A stretch of DNA of 64,000 nucleotides from Terriglobia bacterium. GTDB taxonomy: Bacteria > Acidobacteriota > Terriglobia > Terriglobales > Acidobacteriaceae. Every line of letters starts with the position of its first letter. The first letter of the stretch is position 1. The stretch lies in contig JAIQFH010000029.1 in NCBI GenBank assembly GCA_020073385.1, positions 28,802 to 92,801 of the forward strand. The letters run 5' to 3'. Made by a program: the position numbers and the translations under genes. This document shows, piece after piece, positions 9,061 through 17,278 of the stretch. The notes under the pieces are model-generated. The model saw only the letters and a program-made list of their open reading frames with translations, did not search any database and was not told the DNA's origin.

Positions 9061-9201
9061 AAATGGCTCCTCAAATCCCGACTAAGACATCCCTTTCGTT
9101 TCGAGGATACCCGACGTTGGTAGCTGCGAAGTAGAAGGAACACTGCCCTTGGTAGACGATAGTAATCGGCTGTTGACCTAACACCACACACTCATCACTG
9201 A

Positions 9202-9221
9202 TTAGCCGACAATTAGCCGAC
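9202..9221. repeat. Paired TTAGCCGAC repeats (inverse of end repeats)
   Basis: Two TTAGCCGAC copies spaced 11 bp apart, the reverse complement of the GTCGGCTAA pairs at 7561-7579 and 18760-18779. Their presence near both ends and in the opposite orientation inside suits recombinase or excisionase arm sites. Confidence 0.55.
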
Positions 9222-9418
9222 AGGCCTATTGCGATGGTTAAAGATCAACCACTTACAGCCGACATGCCGTTGTTTAGACCGCTGCTCAAGCTTCCAAGTA
9301 CCCTTCCCAAAATCTAACATTAGCCGGGTTGAGACTCAGGCCGCACCCGGCTCACCGCGCCTCAAAAACACAAAAACGACTTTTTGAACCCGGCCCACCT
9401 GGCCCACCCGGCCCAAAA

Positions 9419-9440
9419 ATGTATCACGTATGTATCACGA
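9419..9440. repeat. Tandem 11-bp iteron-like repeat
   Basis: ATGTATCACGT is followed directly by ATGTATCACGA. It lies beside GGCCCACC motifs and just before a 15-bp inverted repeat. The tandem arrangement with helical-turn spacing resembles initiator-binding iterons, though only two copies are present. Confidence 0.4.
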
Positions 9441-9450
9441 AGACCCGTTT

Positions 9451-9538
9451 GGGCCGACTAGGCCATCAAAAAGGCTCGTGATGGTAGGGCAAATTTTTTT
9501 GTTAGATGTCCGTAGGAAATCGGTGGCCTAGTCGGTCC
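9451..9538. repeat. 15-bp inverted repeat GGGCCGACTAGGCCA
   Basis: Arm one (9451-9465) and arm two TGGCCTAGTCGGTCC (9524-9538) are complementary with one mismatch, separated by 58 bp that includes an A/T-rich stretch. It could be an operator pair or part of an origin. Confidence 0.45.
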
Positions 9539-9793
9539 ACCTGGCCCATAACGTCAAAACCCGCACCCATCGCGGCTTCCGAGCTGTTTTGTCCTTGACG
9601 TACATACCTTCATTCTGCAACAATGTTTTTGCAACTGGAATTCCGGCAAGATGACCGCACGGCGACGTAAAGAGCGCGACTCAGCACCGGGAACACCTTC
9701 AAGTCAGCACCGACTCTAACAGCCACCGCAAGGTGAAAGAGGCCGCCAGAGCATCGAGTAGCGCGAAGACTCGCGCAACTCTGGAGCCTGATT

Positions 9794-10300
9794 TTGAAAC
9801 AGCTCAAACTCTTTGATGGCGAAGCTGCGCCCCGGCGCAACCGCCGACCCCGAAAGCGTGTACGTACAAATAAGCATGCTACTGAAATCGCAGCCAACCG
9901 TGACCGTGCTTCCATTACGCAACTGATGCGTTGCCCCAAGCTTTTGTCAGCCTCGATGCCTCGCGTGATCTTGAAGGACAAGTACTTGCAGCGGCCTCGG
10001 TCGCAGGAATCAGAATTTGGTCTGAAGTTCATAAGGCCCGGTGCAGGGTCAGCGCGAGATGCTGACTTCGGCAAGGAGCGAGCAGTTGAGAAGTACCAGC
10101 GAGCCGAGCGCGAAAAGAGGCGGGTGACCCGTAAAGGCGATAAAGCGAGCAAGTTCCTTAGCGTGGGCAAAAGAAAGAGTTTCATCGTTCCCGTACCGAG
10201 TGTCTTCAAGACTCCTTGCTTCAAGCCGAGCGTAGAGGCAGCACGCAAGCTGAGAGATAAAGACGCTTCTCCGTTCAAAACGTTCGATCAAGACTTTTAG
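9794..10300 (+). CDS. Very basic hypothetical protein of the satellite element
   Basis: A 168-residue, strongly basic protein (the segment RRNRRPRKRVRTNK near the N-terminus, several KR clusters later) beginning with TTG; GGAG lies about ten bases upstream. A rho-independent terminator follows its stop at 10319-10345, which supports this strand over the long open frame on the opposite strand. No family is recognised. Nucleic-acid binding is a reasonable guess from its charge. Confidence 0.5.
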   Translation: MKQLKLFDGEAAPRRNRRPRKRVRTNKHATEIAANRDRASITQLMRCPKLLSASMPRVILKDKYLQRPRSQESEFGLKFIRPGAGSARDADFGKERAVEKYQRAEREKRRVTRKGDKASKFLSVGKRKSFIVPVPSVFKTPCFKPSVEAARKLRDKDASPFKTFDQDF

Positions 10301-10318
10301 CAACACAAGTTGTTTACG

Positions 10319-10345
10319 GCCTCACGGCAAACCGTGGGGCTTTTT
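10319..10345 (+). terminator. Rho-independent terminator
   Basis: Stem GCCTCACGG / CCGTGGGGC with a CAAA loop, followed by TTTTTC. It isolates the basic-protein gene from the helicase gene. Confidence 0.8.
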
Positions 10346-10371
10346 CATTTTGCAGTGAAAGTTGGTTACGC

Positions 10372-11850
10372 ATGAAGGAATTCACAATCAATCTTCCGGG
10401 TGGGAAGACGCAAGTTGTACAGATGCCGGATATACCCCCACCAATCACCCCCATTGCAAAGCCGGACGTATCAACGCTTGACCTGAGCGACCAAGGTTTG
10501 ACGGCTGAATTTCTGGCTACGAAACCGCTCTTGAAGTACGTGACTGATGAACAAGGTTGGGTCGGTTATTTGAATGGGTTGTGGTTGGCGAAGGAAACAC
10601 CGACACACGAAATAGGGTCAGTGCTCAAGAAGTTGGAACCGGCAGACATTCCTGACCCGAGACTTGCAGCCCGCGTTCATCGGCACCTGAACTCAAAGGC
10701 CGCAGTTGCAGCCGTGACGTTCTTTGCTGAAGCTCGGCCCGAACTCGGTATCACGGTAAGCGAGTTTGATCATGACCCGATGCTACTGGGCCTGCCAGGT
10801 GGTGAAGTGCTTGACCTCAGGACCGGCAATCGCCGCGCGGCCACACCTTCCGACTTGCTTACACGTGCGTTGCCGGTTGCGCCGAAAGGAAGCTGCTCAC
10901 GTTGGTTGGAGTATCTGAGGCAGGCGCATCCGAACGATGAAGAGTTGATTGCGTATCTGCAACGTTGGGCCGGGTACTGCCTCACTGCCGGAACACAGGA
11001 AGACATGATTCTGTTCCTGATTGGTGTTGGTGGTTCCGGCAAAGGAACCTTTGCAGAGCCATTGCAGAAGTTGTTGGGCGGCTACTGCGTTTCAATCCCC
11101 ATTGGAATGTTGCTTGAGTCCACCAATGAAGACCGCCGATTGAACTATATCGCCTCGCTGCGGGGTGCACGGCTCGCGATCTGCAACGAAGGCTCAAAGA
11201 TGCAGAGGCTTGATTCGCGCGGAATCAAGTTGCTCACCGGTGGTGGTTGGCTCACAGGTCGCAGGCTCGGGTATCAACCAATCAATTTCAAGGCCACGCA
11301 CAAGATTGTCGTGCTGGCAAACGACAACCCGGTGCTTGAACTTGATGACGCGATGAAGCAACGAGTGCATGTGGTTCCGTTCACTCAGAAATTTCGAGAC
11401 ACCGACCGAGAACAAAAAGGTCTGCGGGAAATCTTCTGTGAGCCGGAAAACTTGCAGGGAATTTTCGCGTGGATGGTGGACGGTTGCCTTGCCTATCAGA
11501 AAGAAGGCTTGAGGCCTCCCCCATCGGTGACGGCGACGACTGAACGGTATTTCAAAGACGCAGACCTGTTTGAGCAGTTCTTGCAGGACGAAACCGAGGA
11601 AGCCAAAGGCACCGATGTCTTCCTGCCGACTGAAGCGGGTTTTCGCCGCTATGCGGCATGGTGCGAGCGACAAGGATACACAGACAAGTTGTTAATCGGC
11701 ACAACAACGACGTTTGCCGCTTCGCTCAAACAGAAGCGACCCCATTTGAACTATGGCAGGCCGTATATCGGAAAAGATCGCATCCGAGGCTTTTCAGGAA
11801 TCAGGTTGCTGATGAATCAGCAAGCAGAATTTGGAGAACAAAGACCATGA
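10372..11850 (+). CDS. D5/P4-type superfamily 3 DNA helicase (replication initiator)
   Basis: A 492-residue protein of the phage/plasmid primase-helicase C-terminal class. A D5_N-like helical region spans about 100-200. Walker A is GVGGSGKGTF (218-227). RLAICNEG near residue 270 is the Walker B-like strand, and KIVVLANDNP near 315 is the sensor region typical of D5 helicases. No toprim or archaeo-eukaryotic primase domain is present, so it may recruit a host primase. It should unwind the element's origin and drive autonomous replication after excision. It is followed with ATGA overlap by the next gene, and opens the main rightward operon. Confidence 0.85.
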   Translation: MKEFTINLPGGKTQVVQMPDIPPPITPIAKPDVSTLDLSDQGLTAEFLATKPLLKYVTDEQGWVGYLNGLWLAKETPTHEIGSVLKKLEPADIPDPRLAARVHRHLNSKAAVAAVTFFAEARPELGITVSEFDHDPMLLGLPGGEVLDLRTGNRRAATPSDLLTRALPVAPKGSCSRWLEYLRQAHPNDEELIAYLQRWAGYCLTAGTQEDMILFLIGVGGSGKGTFAEPLQKLLGGYCVSIPIGMLLESTNEDRRLNYIASLRGARLAICNEGSKMQRLDSRGIKLLTGGGWLTGRRLGYQPINFKATHKIVVLANDNPVLELDDAMKQRVHVVPFTQKFRDTDREQKGLREIFCEPENLQGIFAWMVDGCLAYQKEGLRPPPSVTATTERYFKDADLFEQFLQDETEEAKGTDVFLPTEAGFRRYAAWCERQGYTDKLLIGTTTTFAASLKQKRPHLNYGRPYIGKDRIRGFSGIRLLMNQQAEFGEQRP

Positions 11851-12107
11851 GTCTACAAGATGATGTTCGTCAGTTTGAGCGATTGAAGCTTAAGCTGCAA
11901 ATCAACAAGTACCTGTTGAAGTGGGGCAAGGAGTATTCCTCGCATCTCTTCTACACGCTGCGTGCAGGTGACCTCACTTTCTTCAACGCAGTCGTGGATG
12001 AAATGGCCGCAGAAGGAACGCTCACCAAGCAGACAGGCCCGCAAAGCGCGGTGATCTTGGTGTATCGCGACGTGTCACAAGGGGTGGAACCATGCCAGAA
12101 ATCTTAA
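11847..12107 (+). CDS. Small hypothetical protein in the helicase-terminase operon
   Basis: An 86-residue protein rich in helical, charged segments (VRQFERLKLKLQINKYLLKW). Its ATG overlaps the helicase stop, so translation is coupled. The middle (LRAGDLTFFNAVVDEMAAEGTL) looks like a winged-helix or similar small domain, but no family can be named. It overlaps the following HTH gene by 16 bp. Confidence 0.7.
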   Translation: MSLQDDVRQFERLKLKLQINKYLLKWGKEYSSHLFYTLRAGDLTFFNAVVDEMAAEGTLTKQTGPQSAVILVYRDVSQGVEPCQKS

Positions 12108-12292
12108 CCATTGATGAAGTTGCTTCGTTGCTGCGTGTCAGCAAGAAGACCGTGTACGAGTGGACCTCTCAAAGAGGCATCGAGCGACTACAACACAACC
12201 CTTTCCCTGTCCTGAGGATTGGTTCCACCATCAGGTTCGTGCGTGAAGATGTTCTTGCTTGGATCAACCGGCAGAAGGAGGTTGCAGCATGA
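12092..12292 (+). CDS. AlpA/excisionase-like HTH protein
   Basis: A 66-residue protein of the HTH_17 (AlpA/Xis, MerR-like) class: LTIDEVASLLRVSKKTVYEW is the helix-turn-helix, followed by PVLRIGSTIRF, the wing, and DVLAWINRQ. It probably binds the element's DNA as an excisionase or transcription regulator. It is clearly related to the reverse-strand protein at 17861-18064 in the same element. It overlaps the previous gene by 16 bp and the terminase small-subunit gene by ATGA. Confidence 0.85.
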   Translation: MPEILTIDEVASLLRVSKKTVYEWTSQRGIERLQHNPFPVLRIGSTIRFVREDVLAWINRQKEVAA

Positions 12293-12825
12293 GCAGACCA
12301 CGCGGAAACAAAACATCCAAGGCCGAGCGAGCCGAGCGTCAGGCGAAGGCACTGGAATTGATGAAGACAGGTGCAACGCAAGAGTCAATCGCTGAGGTGC
12401 TTGGTGTCAGCCGTATGACCTTTTGGCGCGACTTGCAGGCCATCGAAGCACGATACGTTGAAGGTTCCCAAGAAGACGTCGCAGCCTTCAAGCAATCTCA
12501 GTACGAGGCTTTGATTCGGATTGAGTCAGCAACAGCCGAAGGCAGCATTGAGCCTGACGTTGCAAACGCTTTGGTGCGTGTGCGTGATTCAGTCGCACGG
12601 TTGCTTGGTTTGAATGCACCTGAGCGAAAAGTTGTTGGTCATGTTGATGCGGACATTGACCCGGCAAAGCTTGTTGGTTATCGCAAGTTCCTGTATCACA
12701 CGCGGCACCTGAGTGAAGAGGATGTTAACGCGAAAGTGTTTCCATACTGTGATTCCCTGCCCCCATCAGAAACACCGGCACACTTGATGGTGCCGAGTGA
12801 GGCCATGAAACGAGGTTATGAATGA
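12289..12825 (+). CDS. Terminase small subunit-like protein
   Basis: A 178-residue protein. Residues 15-55 form a helix-turn-helix (ALELMKTGATQESIAEVLGV followed by SRMTFWRDL), as in terminase small subunits and other DNA-recognition proteins. The remaining part is helical and probably oligomerises. It directly precedes, and overlaps by ATGA, the large terminase gene, which supports the assignment. It would recognise the element's packaging (pac/cos) site. Evidence is HTH plus position rather than a specific family motif. Confidence 0.7.
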   Translation: MSRPRGNKTSKAERAERQAKALELMKTGATQESIAEVLGVSRMTFWRDLQAIEARYVEGSQEDVAAFKQSQYEALIRIESATAEGSIEPDVANALVRVRDSVARLLGLNAPERKVVGHVDADIDPAKLVGYRKFLYHTRHLSEEDVNAKVFPYCDSLPPSETPAHLMVPSEAMKRGYE

Positions 12826-14330
12826 AGACCTATAACTTTGTGCAGGGCACATGGCCGGGTGAGATGGAAGAATCCCTCGCCTTGCGCCACATCACCACGC
12901 AGTGTGACCGGCTGCGTAATGGGGAGATTGCCAACCTTGCCATTTGGACACCACCGGGCCTCGGCAAGTCGCTCACGTTGGAACGTGTTGCGGCCTTGTT
13001 GGTTGCCGAGAACCCGCTTGTGCATATCGGTGTCATCAGTTACTCAGACGATATTGCAAGACGATGCTCACGCGCTGTGCGTGGCCTTCTTGAGCACCCA
13101 TGGGTAGGTGAGAGGTTCCCCGGCTTGCAGTTTGAGTCTACGGGTGAAACAGGTTGGTCAATGAGAGCACCGGGGCAGGATGGCCGGTTGACGTGTGTGC
13201 CGCGTGGCATCTTGAGTTCGATCACAGGTCACCGTTTTGATTGGACGTTGATAGATGACCCCATCAAGAATTGGGCCGACGCATGGTCAGAGCAGATTCA
13301 AACACGCACTTATGAGAATTACATTGCCGCAGTTGTTACGCGGTCATCTGTGTTCGGTAAGCAGATCATCATTCAGACCCGTTGGCACGCACGTGACCTG
13401 TCAGGCATGGTGATTGATTTGGCAAAGGAGAATCCCAAGGCCCCACAGTGGACGGTGTTGTGCCTCGCCGCAACCAACGATGACACAGGTGATGGGGTGG
13501 GGAAGGACTCGTACATCTATGACACGGCCACCGATGAGTATCAGTACTTGGATGCATACCGCTCGGTGTTCCCAACGTTGTTTCCGCGTGAGTGGTTGGA
13601 TGAACGCAGGGCAACGGTAGGTGAGGCTGTGTGGAATAGCCTTTTCATGGGTTCGCCCATGCCGGGTGACACACAGTTGTTTCCACCTGAGTGTTGGCAG
13701 AGGTTAGACAACATCAACACTGATGACATCCTGCACATTGTCAGTGCTTGGGACTTGAGTGCAGGTAAGCATGACCTCTCAGCAAACGTGGTGCTTGCTC
13801 AGATGGCAACCGGTGGTTACACGGTGTTGGATTGCTTCGCCCGCAAGCTGTCATTCAATGAACTGCCAGAGATTATCGCAGCAAGACATGATGCGATCAC
13901 AGCCAAGTACCGTTGCAGGCCGTTGCTCATCATCGAAGATGCGAGTGCAGGAACGCAGGCCATTCAAGTATTGCAGGTCAGACGTGCAGACATCCCTCTC
14001 ATCGCCGTTCTGCCGGTCAAGTCGAAACAGGAACGCGGGCTGAGTGTTTCGCACTTTGTCAATGCAGGGTTGGTTAGTCTTGCACCGGGTGATTGGCACG
14101 ATGACTTCATCTCGGAACTTGCTTGCTTCCCCGGTGGGGGCCGCTTTGACGATAGGGCAGATGCCCTGATACATGCGTTGCGGGCCTACATCAGTGATGG
14201 CAACATGAAAGACCCCCATCACAATTTCAACGCACGATACATGTTGGCACCGGGCCGTGCAGACAGTGGCCGCAGGCAGTTTGAAGCCGAGTGTCAGCAC
14301 ATCATGGATGATTTTGATTGGAACGATTAA
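12822..14330 (+). CDS. Terminase large subunit (ATPase-nuclease)
   Basis: A 502-residue DNA packaging motor. The ATPase half has Walker A PPGLGKS (44-50), the strand FDWTLIDDPIKN near residue 145 as Walker B, and QIIIQTRWHARDLSGMV as the coupling region. The nuclease half has an RNase H-like fold with acidic residues in SAWDLSAGKHDLSANVV, LLIIEDASAGTQ and GGRFDDRADALIHALRAY. It should translocate and cut DNA during packaging. No portal gene follows, which is unusual: phages nearly always place it next. It appears full length with all catalytic motifs. Confidence 0.9.
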   Translation: MKTYNFVQGTWPGEMEESLALRHITTQCDRLRNGEIANLAIWTPPGLGKSLTLERVAALLVAENPLVHIGVISYSDDIARRCSRAVRGLLEHPWVGERFPGLQFESTGETGWSMRAPGQDGRLTCVPRGILSSITGHRFDWTLIDDPIKNWADAWSEQIQTRTYENYIAAVVTRSSVFGKQIIIQTRWHARDLSGMVIDLAKENPKAPQWTVLCLAATNDDTGDGVGKDSYIYDTATDEYQYLDAYRSVFPTLFPREWLDERRATVGEAVWNSLFMGSPMPGDTQLFPPECWQRLDNINTDDILHIVSAWDLSAGKHDLSANVVLAQMATGGYTVLDCFARKLSFNELPEIIAARHDAITAKYRCRPLLIIEDASAGTQAIQVLQVRRADIPLIAVLPVKSKQERGLSVSHFVNAGLVSLAPGDWHDDFISELACFPGGGRFDDRADALIHALRAYISDGNMKDPHHNFNARYMLAPGRADSGRRQFEAECQHIMDDFDWND

Positions 14331-14343
14331 AGGAGAACCAACG

Positions 14344-14883
14344 ATGGGGTTACTTGACAAGATGCAAGACTATTTTGGAAGTGGCGTGAGCGACTCTCGC
14401 CGCACAGCAAACAACAAGAAAGTTGTTGATGCCCTCACCATCGAAGATCACATGGACACGTTTCTCCGCAAGGATGCGTTACAGTCGCACGAAACCAACC
14501 GGCAAGTGCATGTGATGTTCAAGCACATTCGACAAGGGAACAACGCAGTCAAAACCCAAATGGAGTTGTTCTTTGACAAGTGGTGCCAGCATCACGGCCC
14601 TATTGTCACTCAGGCCGAGGTTGATGCAGCGAAGAACGCAGGCACACCGAAGGACAAGCTTCCTGTCGAAAACTTCAGCGTTGCGATTCGTGCGGCTGTC
14701 CGATACGGCAAGCACATTGCAAAGATTGTCGCAGCAAAGCAGGAAGCGGTTGAGTGGCGTGCCATGCAAGGCCCGTTGGTTGATGGTTTTGATGATGAGC
14801 GGATGAAGCCTCACCCATCGGATGCTGACCTTGAAGCCGCACTTATCAAGGCCAACCCTGACCTGAAACAGTTCAAGAAGTAA
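14344..14883 (+). CDS. Hypothetical protein after terminase
   Basis: A 179-residue soluble protein with no recognised family. It is charged and mostly helical, with no signal peptide. The ATG at 14344 follows AAAGGAGAACC, a strong ribosome site. It lies in the place where a phage would have its portal gene, but is far too short (portals exceed 350 residues) and lacks portal features. Possibly an adaptor or helper-interaction protein; function unknown. Confidence 0.7.
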   Translation: MGLLDKMQDYFGSGVSDSRRTANNKKVVDALTIEDHMDTFLRKDALQSHETNRQVHVMFKHIRQGNNAVKTQMELFFDKWCQHHGPIVTQAEVDAAKNAGTPKDKLPVENFSVAIRAAVRYGKHIAKIVAAKQEAVEWRAMQGPLVDGFDDERMKPHPSDADLEAALIKANPDLKQFKK

Positions 14884-14891
14884 ACAACATC

Positions 14892-14945
14892 CCGAGCGAA
14901 CCTCGGAGTAGGCGACCTATTCGAGCAGTGAGCGGCACATGCCGC
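14892..14945 (+). other. Three small hairpins in the spacer
   Basis: CCGAG-cgaac-CTCGG (14892-14906), TAGG-cga-CCTA (14909-14919) and GCGGCA-ca-TGCCGC (14932-14945) sit back to back in the 77-bp gap, just before an AGGAG ribosome site at 14948. Without T-runs they look more like mRNA structure or RNA-processing sites than terminators. Confidence 0.5.
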
Positions 14946-14960
14946 AGAAGGAGAAACAAA

Positions 14961-15407
14961 ATGCGTTCTATCTATCAGAGGTTGGGTGAGGCAGTTGAGA
15001 AACTCGCCAATGCTGGAAAGTCCAAACAGTACCGCGAAGCGAGCAAAGACTGCATGTCGGTTGAAGCCCAACTCGTATGCGCCGAGCGTTTGCTTGTTGC
15101 ACCCGTCAAGGAGTCTCTACCACCCGCTGTCAAAAATAATGGTGCTTCAGATAATGGGCACATCACCGACCTCACGGAGTCTGCACGCACCATCACCGAG
15201 TCTGCTGCGGCTGACAAGTGGCGTGCGCGGTCGGACGCCGTTATGTACAAGTCTTGGGGCCTGAGCGAGTCTGACATCCGACGAATCAAGGGACTACCCG
15301 CAGGGGGCGAAACTCTCACGGCCTCGCAACTTCGGGAATACCGTTGGGGTCTGGCAATCAAATTGAGCGAGCAGGACAGCCTGAGGCTTGCTAAGAAGGT
15401 CGCGTAA
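14961..15407 (+). CDS. Hypothetical protein of the satellite element
   Basis: A 148-residue protein with a helical N-terminus (YQRLGEAVEKLANAGKSKQY) and a Ser/Thr-rich middle. The ATG at 14961 follows AAGGAGAAACAAA; an in-frame ATG 33 bp upstream lacks this. No family recognised. A rho-independent terminator follows at once. Confidence 0.65.
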   Translation: MRSIYQRLGEAVEKLANAGKSKQYREASKDCMSVEAQLVCAERLLVAPVKESLPPAVKNNGASDNGHITDLTESARTITESAAADKWRARSDAVMYKSWGLSESDIRRIKGLPAGGETLTASQLREYRWGLAIKLSEQDSLRLAKKVA

Positions 15408-15415
15408 CAACCAAC

Positions 15416-15450
15416 CCCGATGGGTGTGGTCAACCAACCCATCGGGATTT
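15416..15450 (+). terminator. Rho-independent terminator
   Basis: Perfect 10-bp stem CCCGATGGGT / ACCCATCGGG (15416-15425 and 15437-15446) followed by ATTTTC. It ends the helicase-terminase transcript. Confidence 0.8.
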
Positions 15451-15469
15451 TCATTTAAGGAGCAACACT

Positions 15470-15976
15470 ATGAGTGAACAGAACTTTTTTGGAATGGCAC
15501 GGCAAGTTTTGCAAGAACGCAACCCCGAGATTTTCGATATGAGCGGGTTGGATGAACTACTCGCAAAAGGTGCCAAGGAGCGTCAGGCACTTGATGTCGT
15601 CAACGCTGCGAAACGTGCGGCACGTGATGGGTCAGACAAACCTGTCAACGAGTTGGCACGCCTGCGGAATGAGTTGTTCAAGCTTGAACTTCATGCAAAA
15701 CATTCCGAGATTTACACCAATGAAATCGCAGGGCAAGTGAAGTTGCTTGAGACAAACATCAATGATGCACTCAAGGCCAAGAAGCAAGCATCAACCGCAG
15801 GCAACCTTGGTGCCGAGCGCAACTGTGAGCACAATATTCAACGTCTTGAGCGTGAGCAGACTGACCTTGTGAAAGAGTTCACGCGGGCACGCAAGGTGTC
15901 AGCCGGTGCCGCAGTCGTTCTCAAAGAGTGGCCCCATCGTGAGCGTGTTGAGGAATTAAGCAAGCTTGTTGGTTGA
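15470..15976 (+). CDS. Coiled-coil hypothetical protein
   Basis: A 168-residue protein dominated by long charged helices (residues 60-140, such as NELARLRNELFKLELHAKHS) that are likely coiled coil. TAAGGAGCAACACT before the ATG is a good ribosome site. It could be a scaffold-like or head-size determining factor in a satellite, since such factors are often small coiled coils, but there is no sequence family to support this. Confidence 0.65.
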   Translation: MSEQNFFGMARQVLQERNPEIFDMSGLDELLAKGAKERQALDVVNAAKRAARDGSDKPVNELARLRNELFKLELHAKHSEIYTNEIAGQVKLLETNINDALKAKKQASTAGNLGAERNCEHNIQRLEREQTDLVKEFTRARKVSAGAAVVLKEWPHRERVEELSKLVG

Positions 15977-15992
15977 AAAGCAACAAGTGCCG

Positions 15993-16097
15993 TCTGCGAA
16001 TGGTAATGAGGTTCGCAGATTGGCCGGGTCGAAGTAGACCAACACAGAAGAGGCCGCGTGTACATCATTCAGTTGAGGACGCGGCCTCACACATTTT
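15993..16097 (+). other. Hairpin-rich spacer ending in a terminator-like stem
   Basis: TCTGCGAA / TTCGCAGA (15993-16019) is a perfect 8-bp stem. GGTC / GACC (16027-16040) is a second, and AGGCCGCGT / ACGCGGCCT (16051-16087) a 9-bp third, followed by CACACATTTT. The row of three stems could be a small structured RNA or a compound terminator. Confidence 0.5.
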
Positions 16098-16176
16098 GGG
16101 TGGTACTCAGACACCTTGACAGCGAAGATCGCCGCTCCTAGGGCATTCTAGACGGCCTTTTTGAAAGGAAAATCAC

Positions 16177-16362
16177 ATGGGATACAACATCGCAGACCTC
16201 TACAAAGCACAACGTGATGAGGTGGTTGGGTTCTACAACGAGTTGCGGCAAGCGTACTACGATGCAACCGGCATTGAGTTCTTACCAACTTCCACCATCA
16301 GAAACAGAGTGGCACCAACCGAGGAAGACAAAGCTTGGTTGAAGTCCATCGGAATTGACTAA
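16177..16362 (+). CDS. Small hypothetical protein
   Basis: A 61-residue acidic protein with an AAAGGAAAATCAC ribosome site. It is soluble and mainly helical. No family recognised. A structured spacer precedes it and another follows. Confidence 0.6.
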   Translation: MGYNIADLYKAQRDEVVGFYNELRQAYYDATGIEFLPTSTIRNRVAPTEEDKAWLKSIGID

Positions 16363-16364
16363 CA

Positions 16365-16575
16365 AGTTTGCCGCGATGGGAGTGATCCCTGTGCTTCGAT
16401 CACGTGCCGGTCGTGTTCACGCGGCGAAACTATCCGGCCATGGTGCAGCACCCATGTCATAGAAAGCTGACTGGTCTTCAGCGACCATACCGCACGGCGG
16501 TCGCAACTCGCTGACCGAACCTGCACGCAATATCCATTGCGTGTGCCTGCCCCGGCAGAGGCAGGCTTCTTATTT
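16365..16575 (+). ncRNA. Candidate structured RNA with terminal rho-independent terminator
   Basis: About 200 noncoding nucleotides contain six good stems. An outer helix AGTTTGCCGCG / CGCGGCGAAACT (16365-16375 with 16420-16431) encloses GTGATC / GATCAC (16382-16403). Then come CATGGTG / CACCCATG (16439-16456), GCTGA / TCAGC (16466-16482), ACCGC / GCGGT (16489-16501) and the perfect CACGCAAT / ATTGCGTG (16524-16543). GCCTGCC / GGCAGGC followed by TTCTTATTT (16545-16575) closes it like a terminator. This density is far above the surrounding genes and suggests a discrete RNA or a structured leader for the next gene. Confidence 0.55.
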
Positions 16576-16589
16576 ACTGAGGAGCAATC

Positions 16590-16799
16590 ATGATCCTATC
16601 AACCCTATACCCTTACCAACCCCCAACCACCAACATCACCCCGAAACGATTTCAAGGCCGCAGTCGCAAGCAACTTCACCCCATCGTTGAGCATGATGGG
16701 AAAGTCTTCGTTGCACGCTACGAAGGCAGACAAGGCCGCGTCTTTGGTGCAAATGCACAGGTAGCAATCAAAAACCTAAAGCAGGGTGATACATGCTGA
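16590..16799 (+). CDS. Small basic hypothetical protein
   Basis: A 69-residue protein starting after TGAGGAGCAATC. The C-terminal half (HDGKVFVARYEGRQGRVFGA) looks like a short beta-rich domain. It overlaps the next gene by seven bases, so translation is probably coupled. No family recognised. Confidence 0.6.
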   Translation: MILSTLYPYQPPTTNITPKRFQGRSRKQLHPIVEHDGKVFVARYEGRQGRVFGANAQVAIKNLKQGDTC

Positions 16800-17032
16800 G
16801 CATTGAAGCGAGACTCCATCAGGCCCTTGAAACCATCAACTTTTACGAACGACTCATCACCTCTCTGCGAGAGGCACTCCGTCAGTATCGCTTGCTTGAT
16901 GCGCAGATCAGATTGGAAGAACGCATCGCAGCCCTACCAACCACGTCACAGGAACGACTACGAGCAGCATTCCCCGGTCAAGACCTCGCAGGTCTGCGGG
17001 AAGCAATCAACGTTGAAAGGAAAAGACTATGA
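16793..17032 (+). CDS. Small helical hypothetical protein
   Basis: A 79-residue, Leu/Arg/Glu-rich helical protein (YRLLDAQIRLEERIAALPTT). Its start overlaps the upstream gene and its stop overlaps the downstream ATG (ATGA). No family recognised; coiled coil is likely. Confidence 0.6.
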   Translation: MLSIEARLHQALETINFYERLITSLREALRQYRLLDAQIRLEERIAALPTTSQERLRAAFPGQDLAGLREAINVERKRL

Positions 17033-17277
17033 GCACAGAACGCTTGCAGGAACCCGAAGTGGTTGCTGATTTCCACGTCAAGTTGCAGTCAGATGTTGAA
17101 CCACCGATGGGTGAACCCGGTAAGAGCCTCGCCAAAGAGGTTGAGTTGCTAAGGTTGCAGGTCGCACAACTCTGTCAGGCCACACGCGGGTTGGTCACCC
17201 TCATCAGTGTGCTTGACAAGAAAGTTGATGTCGCTCTGAAGGGTGGGCCGGGTGCCGACTTCGCGGTGCTCGGGTGA
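17029..17277 (+). CDS. Small hypothetical protein, coiled coil
   Basis: An 82-residue protein whose second half (LAKEVELLRLQVAQLCQATR) is a heptad-like helix. It is coupled to the upstream gene by ATGA. No family recognised. Confidence 0.6.
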   Translation: MSTERLQEPEVVADFHVKLQSDVEPPMGEPGKSLAKEVELLRLQVAQLCQATRGLVTLISVLDKKVDVALKGGPGADFAVLG

Positions 17278-17278
17278 G

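Larger units (their letters stand above)
9061..9793. other. Long noncoding region with repeats; possible origin or control region
   Basis: About 730 bp with no supported gene, on the left side of the element. It contains inverted copies of the integrase-arm 9-mer (TTAGCCGAC at 9202-9210 and 9213-9221), repeated GGCCCACC motifs (9392-9415), an 11-bp tandem repeat of ATGTATCACG (9419-9440) and a 15-bp inverted repeat (9451-9465 with 9524-9538, one mismatch). Iteron-like and palindromic content upstream of the replication helicase suggests a replication origin or main control region. Confidence 0.5.

Noticed and set aside
9610..10278. 222-codon open frame on the minus strand
   Set aside because: Ser/Arg/Leu-rich shadow of the plus-strand basic-protein gene; it lacks a ribosome site, and the terminator at 10319-10345 fits the plus strand.
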